The position numbers and the translations under genes were made by a program. Positions 1 to 4,663 of a DNA stretch of 5,247 nt are shown here, piece by piece. The stretch is from Acidobacteriota bacterium (GTDB lineage Bacteria > Acidobacteriota > Vicinamibacteria > Marinacidobacterales > SMYC01): positions 1 through 5,247 of the forward strand of contig JAUVQL010000095.1 of the NCBI GenBank assembly GCA_030598165.1. The letters are read 5' to 3'. Positions within the stretch are counted from its first letter, which is position 1; each line of letters begins with the position of its first letter. The notes beneath the pieces are model-generated. The model did no database searches. It was not told where the DNA came from and saw only the letters and a program-made list of their open reading frames with translations.

Positions 1-10
1 ATCGAATGGT

Positions 11-110
11 TCGAAAAAGAAAGCCGCACATAAACGCACATTAACGCGAATAAGACCTAATCAATCCAACGTTTCTTCAAATTTGCGTTCATTCGCGTTC
101 ATTTGCGGCT
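11..110 (-). terminator. Candidate intrinsic terminator after fabI
   Basis: Read on the fabI strand, the gene's stop codon (142-140) is followed about 30 nt later by a long imperfect stem. One arm is 110-81 and the other 51-22, with a 29-nt loop. Directly after the second arm comes the T-rich run TTCTTTTT (21-14). The outermost seven pairs (AGCCGCA/TGCGGCT) are perfect, which suits an intrinsic terminator, although the stem and loop are longer than usual. The T run is interrupted by one C. Termination is inferred from this layout. The structure could equally be an interspersed repeat that happens to sit here. Confidence 0.5.
22..110. repeat. Large imperfect inverted repeat of about 10-bp units
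   Basis: The arms 22-51 and 81-110 are reverse complements at 24 of 30 positions. Each arm is itself a short tandem array with a period of about 10 bp. The right arm has GCGTTCATTC then GCGTTCATTT then GCGGC. The left arm has GCACATAAAC then GCACATTAAC then GCGAAT. A 10-bp period places the units on one face of the helix. The design resembles palindromic repeats scattered between genes in many environmental bacteria, but copy number cannot be judged from one window. Confidence 0.75.
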
Positions 111-114
111 AGAA

Positions 115-138
115 TTCTTGAGTTCTTGAGTTCTTTGC
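115..138. repeat. Short tandem repeat, 8-bp unit TTCTTGAG
   Basis: Two exact copies of TTCTTGAG (115-122 and 123-130) are followed by a diverged third copy, TTCTTTGC (131-138). The array lies directly between the fabI stop codon and the large inverted repeat, so the three elements together form one compact compound structure. It is non-coding on both strands. Confidence 0.7.
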
Positions 139-139
139 T

Positions 140-916
140 TTACAGCTCCGTCATCCCTAAAATGTTGAATCCGTTGTCGACGTACAAGATCTCGCCGGTG
201 ATGCCGCGCGATAGTTGGGAAGTAAGGAACACAGCCGCATCGCCGACTTCCGCCTGCTCGGTGTTTTTTCTCAGAGGAGCGTGAGTGCGGTGGTACTCCA
301 GCATCTTCGAAATTCCATGCACTCCGGAAGAGGCGAGAGTCTTGACAGGACCGGCGGAAATGGCATTCACCCGAATACCCTTGGGTCCCAGGTCGGCAGC
401 CAAGTAGCGGACCGACATCTCGAGAGCTGCCTTGGCGACCCCCATGACGTTGTAGTGTGGGACTACCCGGGCACCCCCAAGGTAGGATAGCGTCACGACA
501 CTCCCACCCCGACCCTCGAAGAGAGGAACACAACGCTTCGACAAGGCAGTTAACGAGAACGAGGAAATATCCTGAGCGATCTTGTATCCATCACGAGAGG
601 TGTCAACGAAGCTCCCAACCAATTCCTCCCGAAGTGCAAAAGCCACGGCATGAACCATAAAATCGAGCCCACCGAACTCCTTCGCGATGGACTGGGAAAG
701 TGCATCCATTTCTTCGTCACGCGTGACGTCACATGGCAATATGAGCGGGTCTTTGAGGTCTTTGGCTAGCTCCCTGACATTTCTCTCCAAACGCTCTCCT
801 TGGTAGGTCACCGCCAGACGCGCTCCCTCTCTCGCGAGCGACTGGGCAATCCCCCACGCCAAAGACCGACGATTTGCTATTCCTACGACTAAGCCAAGTT
901 TGCCCTCGAGGAGCAT
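140..916 (-). CDS. fabI: Enoyl-[acyl-carrier-protein] reductase (NADH), FabI
   Basis: FabI performs the last reduction of each elongation cycle of type II fatty acid synthesis, turning trans-2-enoyl-ACP into acyl-ACP with NADH, in the cytoplasm as a homotetramer. The 258-residue product matches the usual length of about 256-262. It has the short-chain dehydrogenase Rossmann fold of the divergent FabI type: the dinucleotide segment GIANRRSLAWGIA (12-24), YQGERLER (38-45), the core CDV (62-64), and the catalytic Tyr145, Tyr155 and Lys162 in the Y-X6-K motif (YNVMGVAK). ISAGPVKTLA (186-195) and the C-terminal ITGEILYVDNGFN (239-251) are also diagnostic. The ATG at 916 was chosen because GGGAGG lies 6 nt upstream and the protein then begins like other FabI proteins. 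In-frame starts at 997 and 1108 would add tails unlike the family. It lies 100 nt downstream of the amidase gene on the same strand. Identification is very secure. Confidence 0.97.
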   Translation of the reverse strand: MLLEGKLGLVVGIANRRSLAWGIAQSLAREGARLAVTYQGERLERNVRELAKDLKDPLILPCDVTRDEEMDALSQSIAKEFGGLDFMVHAVAFALREELVGSFVDTSRDGYKIAQDISSFSLTALSKRCVPLFEGRGGSVVTLSYLGGARVVPHYNVMGVAKAALEMSVRYLAADLGPKGIRVNAISAGPVKTLASSGVHGISKMLEYHRTHAPLRKNTEQAEVGDAAVFLTSQLSRGITGEILYVDNGFNILGMTEL

Positions 917-922
917 GCGTAA

Positions 923-928
923 CCTCCC
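923..928 (-). promoter_or_regulatory. Ribosome binding site deciding the fabI start
   Basis: GGGAGG on the minus strand (928-923) stands 6 nt before the ATG at 916. No comparable purine-rich motif precedes the in-frame ATG at 997, so this site favours the 258-residue FabI over a form extended by 27 residues. Confidence 0.8.
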
Positions 929-938
929 GGAAGCGGGG

Positions 939-947
939 ACTATATCA
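939..947 (-). promoter_or_regulatory. Candidate extended -10 promoter of fabI
   Basis: In the gap between the amidase stop and fabI, the minus strand reads TGATATAGT (947-939). This is an extended -10 (TG-n-TATAGT, five of six matches to TATAAT). At 17-bp spacing the -35 hexamer is weak (TCCTCA, three of six matches), as is common with extended -10 promoters. Transcription would begin near 932, giving a very short leader that just includes the ribosome binding site. It would let fabI be expressed apart from the amidase genes. This is inference from the motif only. Confidence 0.4.
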
Positions 948-1016
948 CTTGAAACGGACGATGAGGAAACCCTCTTTCGCTCAGTGCCCTGGTTCATAAT
1001 TACGGTCACGAAGCGC

Positions 1017-2429
1017 TCAGATATCAGGCTTTTGCCTTCCCCACGAGTGCATGCTCTCGTAGGCATGGGCCACTTTGAAGAGCAAGGCCTCCTCGAAGGG
1101 GCCCCCAACTATCTGGAGGCTCACGGGAAGCCCCGAGCGCGTGTATCCGCAAGGGAGCGATATGGCAGGAAAACCCACCGTATTGAACGGGCTCGTCAGA
1201 CGCAGCAAACCCGCACGAAGCTCCTCCCCGTTCGACAAAGACGTCTCCCCAATTCGCGGCGCAGGAGCGGGGGATGACGGACAAACGAGGACGTCGATGG
1301 TTTGGAATGCATTTCGAAACGCCTCGACGATCCGGCGCCTAGCTCGTTGAGCCGCAAGATATTCCGTAGCGCGAATGGTGAGCCCCAAACGAAGCAGCTC
1401 CCGGGTATTGTCACCGTAATCAGCCGGTCTTACACGTAGGTTTGGCTCGTGGTAGGACGTAGCCTCAGCAAACGAGATGACGTTACGGCAAACGAACTGG
1501 TGACGGACTTCGGGAATGGAGACTTGGATGGGATCCATTCCTACTTGCTCGAGGCTCTTTACAGCTGCTTGGAACAACCCCTCCACCTCTGGATCATTGC
1601 CTTCGAGAAAGTACTCTCGAGGAAGCCCTATCTTGAGCGAGGACGGCAATTCCGCCAGGTGTTCGCTTACGTTGCCCACTTCCCTGCGGCTGGTAGTCTG
1701 GTCCTTGGCATCGTAGCCGGCAATGATTTCATACAAAACGGCCGCGTCTTTGACCGACCGCGTCATGGGACCCACGTGGTCGAGGGTCCAAGCCAACGGA
1801 GTCACGCCAAAGCGGCTGACTCTTCCGTAGGTCGGCTTGAAGCCAACGGTTCCGCACAGGGCCGAAGGGATCCGGATGGAGCCACCTGTGTCCGTTCCAA
1901 TCGAGCCGTACCCAATACCGGCGGCCAATGCCGCGGCCGAGCCTCCGCTCGACCCACCGGCGATGCGCTCCGTATCCCAAGGATTGTGCACGGGGCCGTA
2001 ATGAGGATTCACGCTGGAGACTCCGTAGGCGAACTCATGGAGATTGGTTTTTCCGAGGAAAATCGCCCCTGCTGCCCGGAGCTTGGCCACCACCGTGGCG
2101 TCCCTCGAAGGGATGAAATCAGTGAAGATCTTCGAGCCCGATGTCGTACGGACGCCTCGGGTCCACAAAAGGTCCTTGAGCGTCAGCGGAACACCATGAA
2201 GGTGACCCAAAGAATCGCCGCGTGCTGCAGCCGCGTCTGCTTCGATAGCCGAGCGGACCGCTTCGGCTTTCGTGACAGTGATAAAGGCATTGAGCTTTGG
2301 CTCGACCTCGTCGATCCGACTCAGGTGAGATTCCACGAGCTCTCGCGCCGAGATCTCGTTCTTTGAAAGAAGATTCCTTATCTCCTTTAAGGAGCAAAAC
2401 GCCAGCTCATCGAGACTCACTGCTTCCAT
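1017..2429 (-). CDS. Amidase-signature family hydrolase, GatA/AtzF-like
   Basis: This 470-residue protein belongs to the amidase signature family, which hydrolyses carboxylic amides through a Lys-cisSer-Ser triad. Visible elements are PLTLKD with Lys85, the glycine/serine-rich GGSSGGS segment with cis-Ser160 (158-164), and TGGSIRIPS with the probable nucleophile Ser184 (181-189). GTVGFKPTYGRVSR (193-206) and the C-terminal GFPAISLPCG (419-428) and GLPVSLQIVG (433-442) also fit. It is close enough to GatA to be annotated so automatically. However, the region equivalent to the YDGVRYG motif and the tRNA/GatB-facing tyrosine-rich helix of true GatA differs (LGLTIRATEYLAAQRARR, 348-365). The Asp that binds the glutamine amino group in GatA appears replaced near LTSPFNT (411-417). 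No gatB is present here. It partly overlaps a GatC/AtzG-like gene upstream, which suggests a two-subunit amidase of unknown substrate. Family assignment is firm; the exact function is open. Confidence 0.9.
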   Translation of the reverse strand: MEAVSLDELAFCSLKEIRNLLSKNEISARELVESHLSRIDEVEPKLNAFITVTKAEAVRSAIEADAAAARGDSLGHLHGVPLTLKDLLWTRGVRTTSGSKIFTDFIPSRDATVVAKLRAAGAIFLGKTNLHEFAYGVSSVNPHYGPVHNPWDTERIAGGSSGGSAAALAAGIGYGSIGTDTGGSIRIPSALCGTVGFKPTYGRVSRFGVTPLAWTLDHVGPMTRSVKDAAVLYEIIAGYDAKDQTTSRREVGNVSEHLAELPSSLKIGLPREYFLEGNDPEVEGLFQAAVKSLEQVGMDPIQVSIPEVRHQFVCRNVISFAEATSYHEPNLRVRPADYGDNTRELLRLGLTIRATEYLAAQRARRRIVEAFRNAFQTIDVLVCPSSPAPAPRIGETSLSNGEELRAGLLRLTSPFNTVGFPAISLPCGYTRSGLPVSLQIVGGPFEEALLFKVAHAYESMHSWGRQKPDI

Positions 2430-2631
2430 CCTCCAGCGCCAGGATCGTCAACGGCTCCAATTCCGGGTCGATCAAGGAATCGAGTTCTACCAACCCCTCC
2501 TTTATCGCGACGAGCCGTTGATGAAGCGATTCGAGGTCCTCGCGTTCCACGGAAACGTCAGCAAGCTCTTGTAAAGCTCGCTCCAATCCTTCACGGCTCA
2601 GCCGTCGCGCGGACTTTCTATTCTTCTCCAT
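2407..2631 (-). CDS. Small GatC/AtzG-like subunit, probable amidase partner
   Basis: The 74-residue protein starts at the ATG at 2631, preceded by GAGGAGG with an 8-nt spacer; a TTG at 2652 is in frame but less likely. After a basic N-terminus it shows the pattern of GatC and AtzG: a first helix (LERALQELADVSV, 16-28), a second helix after an acidic turn (EDLESLHQRLVAIKEGLVELDSL, 31-53), and the closing LEPLT (58-62), like the conserved VEPT of GatC. The usual C-terminal LRED segment is missing. In GatCAB, GatC wraps around GatA and stabilises it; AtzG does the same for the allophanate hydrolase AtzF. The gene overlaps the amidase start by 23 bp (14 bp if the GTG start is used), as expected of an obligate partner. 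The similarity is short and the assignment rests on pattern and context, not a search. Confidence 0.7.
   Translation of the reverse strand: MEKNRKSARRLSREGLERALQELADVSVEREDLESLHQRLVAIKEGLVELDSLIDPELEPLTILALEDGSSESR
2418..2434 (-). promoter_or_regulatory. Ribosome binding site with ambiguous amidase start
   Basis: A strong GGAGG (2434-2430) directly abuts the ATG at 2429 with no spacer, which is poor for initiation. The in-frame GTG at 2420-2418 (codon 4) lies 9 nt from the same GGAGG, a near-ideal distance. The true protein may therefore be 467 residues, beginning at the serine-leucine-aspartate after Val4. In either case the start lies inside the upstream small gene, so the two are probably translationally coupled. 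Confidence 0.5.
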
Positions 2632-2668
2632 CGTTTCGCCCTCCTCAGTCAACGGCGCAGACGGATGA

Positions 2669-2674
2669 ATTCTA
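2669..2674 (-). promoter_or_regulatory. Weak candidate -10 box for the amidase operon
   Basis: TAGAAT on the minus strand (2674-2669) matches TATAAT at five of six positions and lies about 40 nt before the small gene's ATG. No acceptable -35 is seen at 16-18 bp; the sequence there is CCCCTT-like. It is listed because it is the best promoter-like element upstream of the two-gene unit. Confidence 0.22.
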
Positions 2675-2748
2675 ATGCAACTTCAGAAAAAAAGGGGGCT
2701 CTTCGCGGATTCGAGTGGGTCATTTTCGCGGCATCGATTGCAAGAAAG

Positions 2749-2761
2749 CTTGTGCCACAAG
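2749..2761. repeat. Perfect 13-bp palindrome CTTGTG-C-CACAAG
   Basis: CTTGTG (2749-2754) and CACAAG (2756-2761) are perfect reverse complements around a single C. A CAAG at 2741-2744 can pair instead with the CTTG at 2749-2752, so two mutually exclusive small hairpins are possible. It may be a protein-binding operator or chance; nothing in the sequence decides. Confidence 0.5.
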
Positions 2762-3052
2762 GGTCCGCGGGCTTTCCTGGGCATAAAAACCTGTCCCAAT
2801 TTTCGGTGACGTAGTAGTCTGACTGCGTGAAAAGTCCGAAGTCGAGTCGAGAGCTGTTCTCCCTACCAGGGTTTGTAGCCCGATCCAGGTTGCGGGGCTT
2901 CTTCGGAGACCGGTTGCACAGATCGTCGTTCTCCGGCGTCGAAAAAAACGGCTGTGTGGCTTAATCCCAAAATAACTGATCACAATACTCTGAGAGTTCG
3001 TCTTCGCGCACCTCTTCAAATCCTCCAGACAATGACACAATCGCTCCCCTCT

Positions 3053-3079
3053 AAAAAAAATCGAAAAAGATCATTTTTT
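3053..3079. promoter_or_regulatory. Three helically phased A/T tracts upstream of HNH promoter
   Basis: Runs of A8 (3053-3060), A5 (3064-3068) and T6 (3074-3079) have centres about 10 bp apart, close to one helical turn. Such phasing usually gives intrinsically curved DNA. The block ends 3 bp before a TTGACA hexamer, the place where an UP element would contact the RNA polymerase alpha subunit. A role in stimulating the downstream promoter is inference. Confidence 0.5.
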
Positions 3080-3081
3080 AC

Positions 3082-3109
3082 TTGACAAGTCTGCCGACCG
3101 CTTTGAATT
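3082..3109 (+). promoter_or_regulatory. Candidate sigma-70 promoter of the HNH gene
   Basis: A perfect -35 TTGACA (3082-3087) follows the phased A-tracts. The -10 is poor: TTGAAT (3103-3108, 15-bp spacer) matches four of six positions, and TGAATT (3104-3109, 16-bp spacer) is weaker. Transcription from here would leave an untranslated leader of about 165 nt containing the 17-bp palindrome. The strong -35 plus A-rich upstream block supports a promoter despite the weak -10. Confidence 0.4.
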
Positions 3110-3132
3110 CAAGTCGCAATCCCGATCGTGAG

Positions 3133-3149
3133 TCGGTGTCAGACACCGA
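3133..3149. repeat. Perfect 17-bp palindrome TCGGTGTC-A-GACACCGA
   Basis: The arms 3133-3140 and 3142-3149 are perfectly complementary around one A. The core GGTGTCAGACACC resembles REP-like palindromes that recur between genes in several bacterial phyla, often beside REP-associated tyrosine transposases (from memory, not searched). It lies in the predicted leader of the HNH gene, about 130 nt before its start codon, so it could also act as an operator or RNA hairpin. A one-base loop makes a DNA-level role or cruciform more natural than a simple RNA stem. Confidence 0.65.
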
Positions 3150-3279
3150 TAGAGGGTCATTACAGCCCTTGATCGGTTGAGGAAGGCTTCGAAGTCATCT
3201 AAGACATTAGAAGTCCCATGTGGATCAATACAGGCGGAGAAAAAATCGTCGGTTATATTACAGGTAGGGAGTAAAGGTC

Positions 3280-4482
3280 ATGGTAAAAGAGATTAAAGCA
3301 TACTTCGAGACGCTCGAAGGACTCACTACCCAAGCGCTCGCCCACTCGGCCGAGAAGTTGGTCCGCGCGGAGAAGCGAAACGTCGCCCTTCTTATCGCTC
3401 ACATCGCGGAGATGTCGAGAAGAAAGGCGGAGCTCGCCTGCGGATACAAGAATCTCTTCACGTATTGCGTAGAGAAGCTTCACCTGAGCGAGGGCTCGGT
3501 GGCGATGCGGATCCAGGTGGCGAACGTTGTGAAACGTTTCCCTCAGCTCCTCGTTGTTCTAGCCGACAACCGTATCAGCCTGACGGTCGCAGCTCACCTT
3601 GCACCCCACCTTCGCGAGGACAACGTCGACAAGCTCCTTTCGGACTGCGCCGGGATGACGAAGCGAGCCGTGGAGGTGTATCTCGTTGAGGTCAAACCGA
3701 AGCCTGTCTTCAATCCATCGATACGTAAGAGACCTTCTTCTAAGAGGAGCAGCGACAAGGCTCGGGAGGAGGGGCAACAGGAAGCTACGCAAGAGAGGCA
3801 ACAGCCCAAGCAACCAGGCCAATCTCCTTCCACAGAGGAGACGCCGAGCCAGCCTCCGCCGAGCCCCTCTGCGAACCTGCTCGAGCCGGCACGCGCCGAG
3901 GTGTTCAATTTCCGCTTCTCCGCTGACAAGAACTTCAAGGAGAAGTTCGAGCGACTGGCCGAAGTTCTCGGTGTCGAGAATCCCTTGAAGAACATGGCCG
4001 AAGTTTTCGAGCGGGCCATGGACATCTCGCTCGAGAAAAAGGACCCGAAGAAGAAGCTCGAGCGGCGGCTCGAGATGGAGCGCAAGCGAGGTGCGGTTCA
4101 AAAAAAAGCTCGTCCGGACGAGGTGGCGTCAGCGGGTGGCGCTCCATCGGGCTCAGACAACGAAGCGACGTCCCGCTACATTTCTTCCGAAGTACGCGAG
4201 CGCGTTTACGCGCGCGCAGCTTACCAATGTGAATTTCAGGCTCCTGACGGAACGCGGTGCAGCTCCAGAACGGGACTCGAGATCGACCACGAACGGCCCT
4301 TTGCGATCTATCGCAGTCACGACGAGCGCCACCTTAGGTTGCTCTGTCGTCGTCATAATCGCTTCCAGGCCGAGCGTGTTTACGGGGCCGAGTTCATCCG
4401 AACCAAGATTGAAGAAAAAAAGCAACAGAAGGTTTCTCGACGCGGCATCCGGCAATCCTTTAGGTCAACGTTCGGCCATTGA
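3280..4482 (+). CDS. HNH endonuclease-domain protein, DUF222/13E12-like layout
   Basis: The product has 400 residues and starts at an ATG with GGGAG 8 nt upstream. Residues 1-140 are a helical domain with the motif GYKNLFTYCVEKLHLSEGSV (55-74), where sensing or DNA binding is plausible. Residues 141-205 are a low-complexity Q/P/S-rich linker. Residues 206-275 form a second helical, highly charged segment ending in a Lys/Arg-rich stretch (251-280). The C-terminal HNH module spans about 300-370: YQCEF with Cys317, Cys327, LEIDHERPFA with Asp336-His337 (probable metal-binding and general-base residues), and LLCRRHNRFQAERVYG with Cys356, His359 and Asn360. The four cysteine/histidine ligands suggest a structural zinc knuckle. 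Proteins of this layout are often multicopy and are best known from the mycobacterial 13E12 repeat family; their biological role is poorly defined. No homing intron or intein is visible around it. It converges on the toxin-like gene downstream with a 181-bp gap. Confidence 0.9.
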   Translation: MVKEIKAYFETLEGLTTQALAHSAEKLVRAEKRNVALLIAHIAEMSRRKAELACGYKNLFTYCVEKLHLSEGSVAMRIQVANVVKRFPQLLVVLADNRISLTVAAHLAPHLREDNVDKLLSDCAGMTKRAVEVYLVEVKPKPVFNPSIRKRPSSKRSSDKAREEGQQEATQERQQPKQPGQSPSTEETPSQPPPSPSANLLEPARAEVFNFRFSADKNFKEKFERLAEVLGVENPLKNMAEVFERAMDISLEKKDPKKKLERRLEMERKRGAVQKKARPDEVASAGGAPSGSDNEATSRYISSEVRERVYARAAYQCEFQAPDGTRCSSRTGLEIDHERPFAIYRSHDERHLRLLCRRHNRFQAERVYGAEFIRTKIEEKKQQKVSRRGIRQSFRSTFGH

Positions 4483-4663
4483 TGCCGAGGGGAGTGCCCC
4501 AAGTAAAGCAGATAAGGTCGGCGCGCTTCCAGATCCACCGAGATGAGAACTACCTCAAGCTCAGATAGTCGCAGCGTTTCTGCCCCCTTTGGGTCGAGGC
4601 GCCTCAAAAGGCCCACTGTGATCTGCGAAGAGCCCTATTAATAATCACATCATGGGAAGAAGG
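4483..4663. other. Convergent intergenic region without clear terminator
   Basis: The HNH and AbiEii-like genes end facing each other across 181 bp. Small hairpins are possible: GGGG-AGTG-CCCC (4489-4500), and the perfect palindrome GAGGCGCCTC (4596-4605) flanked by CCTTT (4586-4590) and AAAGG (4607-4611), which together form an imperfect stem. Neither is followed by a T run on either strand, so an intrinsic terminator is not demonstrated. An AT-rich patch, TATTAATA (4636-4643), precedes the toxin gene's stop. Confidence 0.5.

Larger units (their letters stand above)
2653..3279. other. Non-coding spacer with palindromes and A-tracts
   Basis: This stretch of about 630 bp separates the divergent amidase unit and HNH gene. 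No reading frame in it resembles a protein family. A minus frame (3040-2720) and a 45-codon plus frame from a GTG (2827-2964) are open, but they lack protein-like composition and good ribosome sites. What it does hold is listed separately: a 13-bp palindrome, phased A/T tracts, a promoter-like pair of boxes and a 17-bp palindrome. The minus strand near 2800-2766 also carries GGGACAGGTTTTTATGCCC followed by a short frame beginning MPRKAR, reminiscent of REP-associated transposase starts. Confidence 0.6.

Noticed and set aside
2..14. Small hairpin TCGAA-TGG-TTCGA followed by A's
   Set aside because: A 5-bp stem at the window edge is easily due to chance, and no gene end is visible to its left.
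22..138. CRISPR array
   Set aside because: The repeat units are about 8-10 bp without unique spacers of constant length, and no cas gene is present.
917..1108. N-terminal extension of FabI from in-frame starts at 997 or 1108
   Set aside because: The extra residues are unlike FabI, the start at 1108 lies within the amidase gene, and a proper Shine-Dalgarno sequence exists only before the ATG at 916.
1449..2366. 305-codon open frame on the plus strand
   Set aside because: It lies wholly antisense to the amidase gene, which has clear family motifs; the frame's protein has no recognisable domain and reflects codon bias on the opposite strand.
2827..2964. 45-codon plus-strand frame starting with GTG
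   Set aside because: It has no convincing ribosome binding site, no recognisable family and no conserved-looking pattern.
2720..3040. 106-codon minus-strand frame in the spacer
   Set aside because: Its GTG start has a purine-rich GAGGGGAG nearby, but the composition is not protein-like and no motif is recognisable. It may overlap transposase remnants but is not supported as a gene.
3559..4101. 180-codon open frame on the minus strand, and a second at 3594-4085
   Set aside because: Both are antisense to the HNH gene and give Arg/Leu- or Ser-rich composition typical of shadow frames.
4489..4611. Intrinsic terminator between the convergent genes
   Set aside because: The GC-rich stems at 4489-4500 and 4586-4611 lack a T run on either strand, so they are only described as hairpins.
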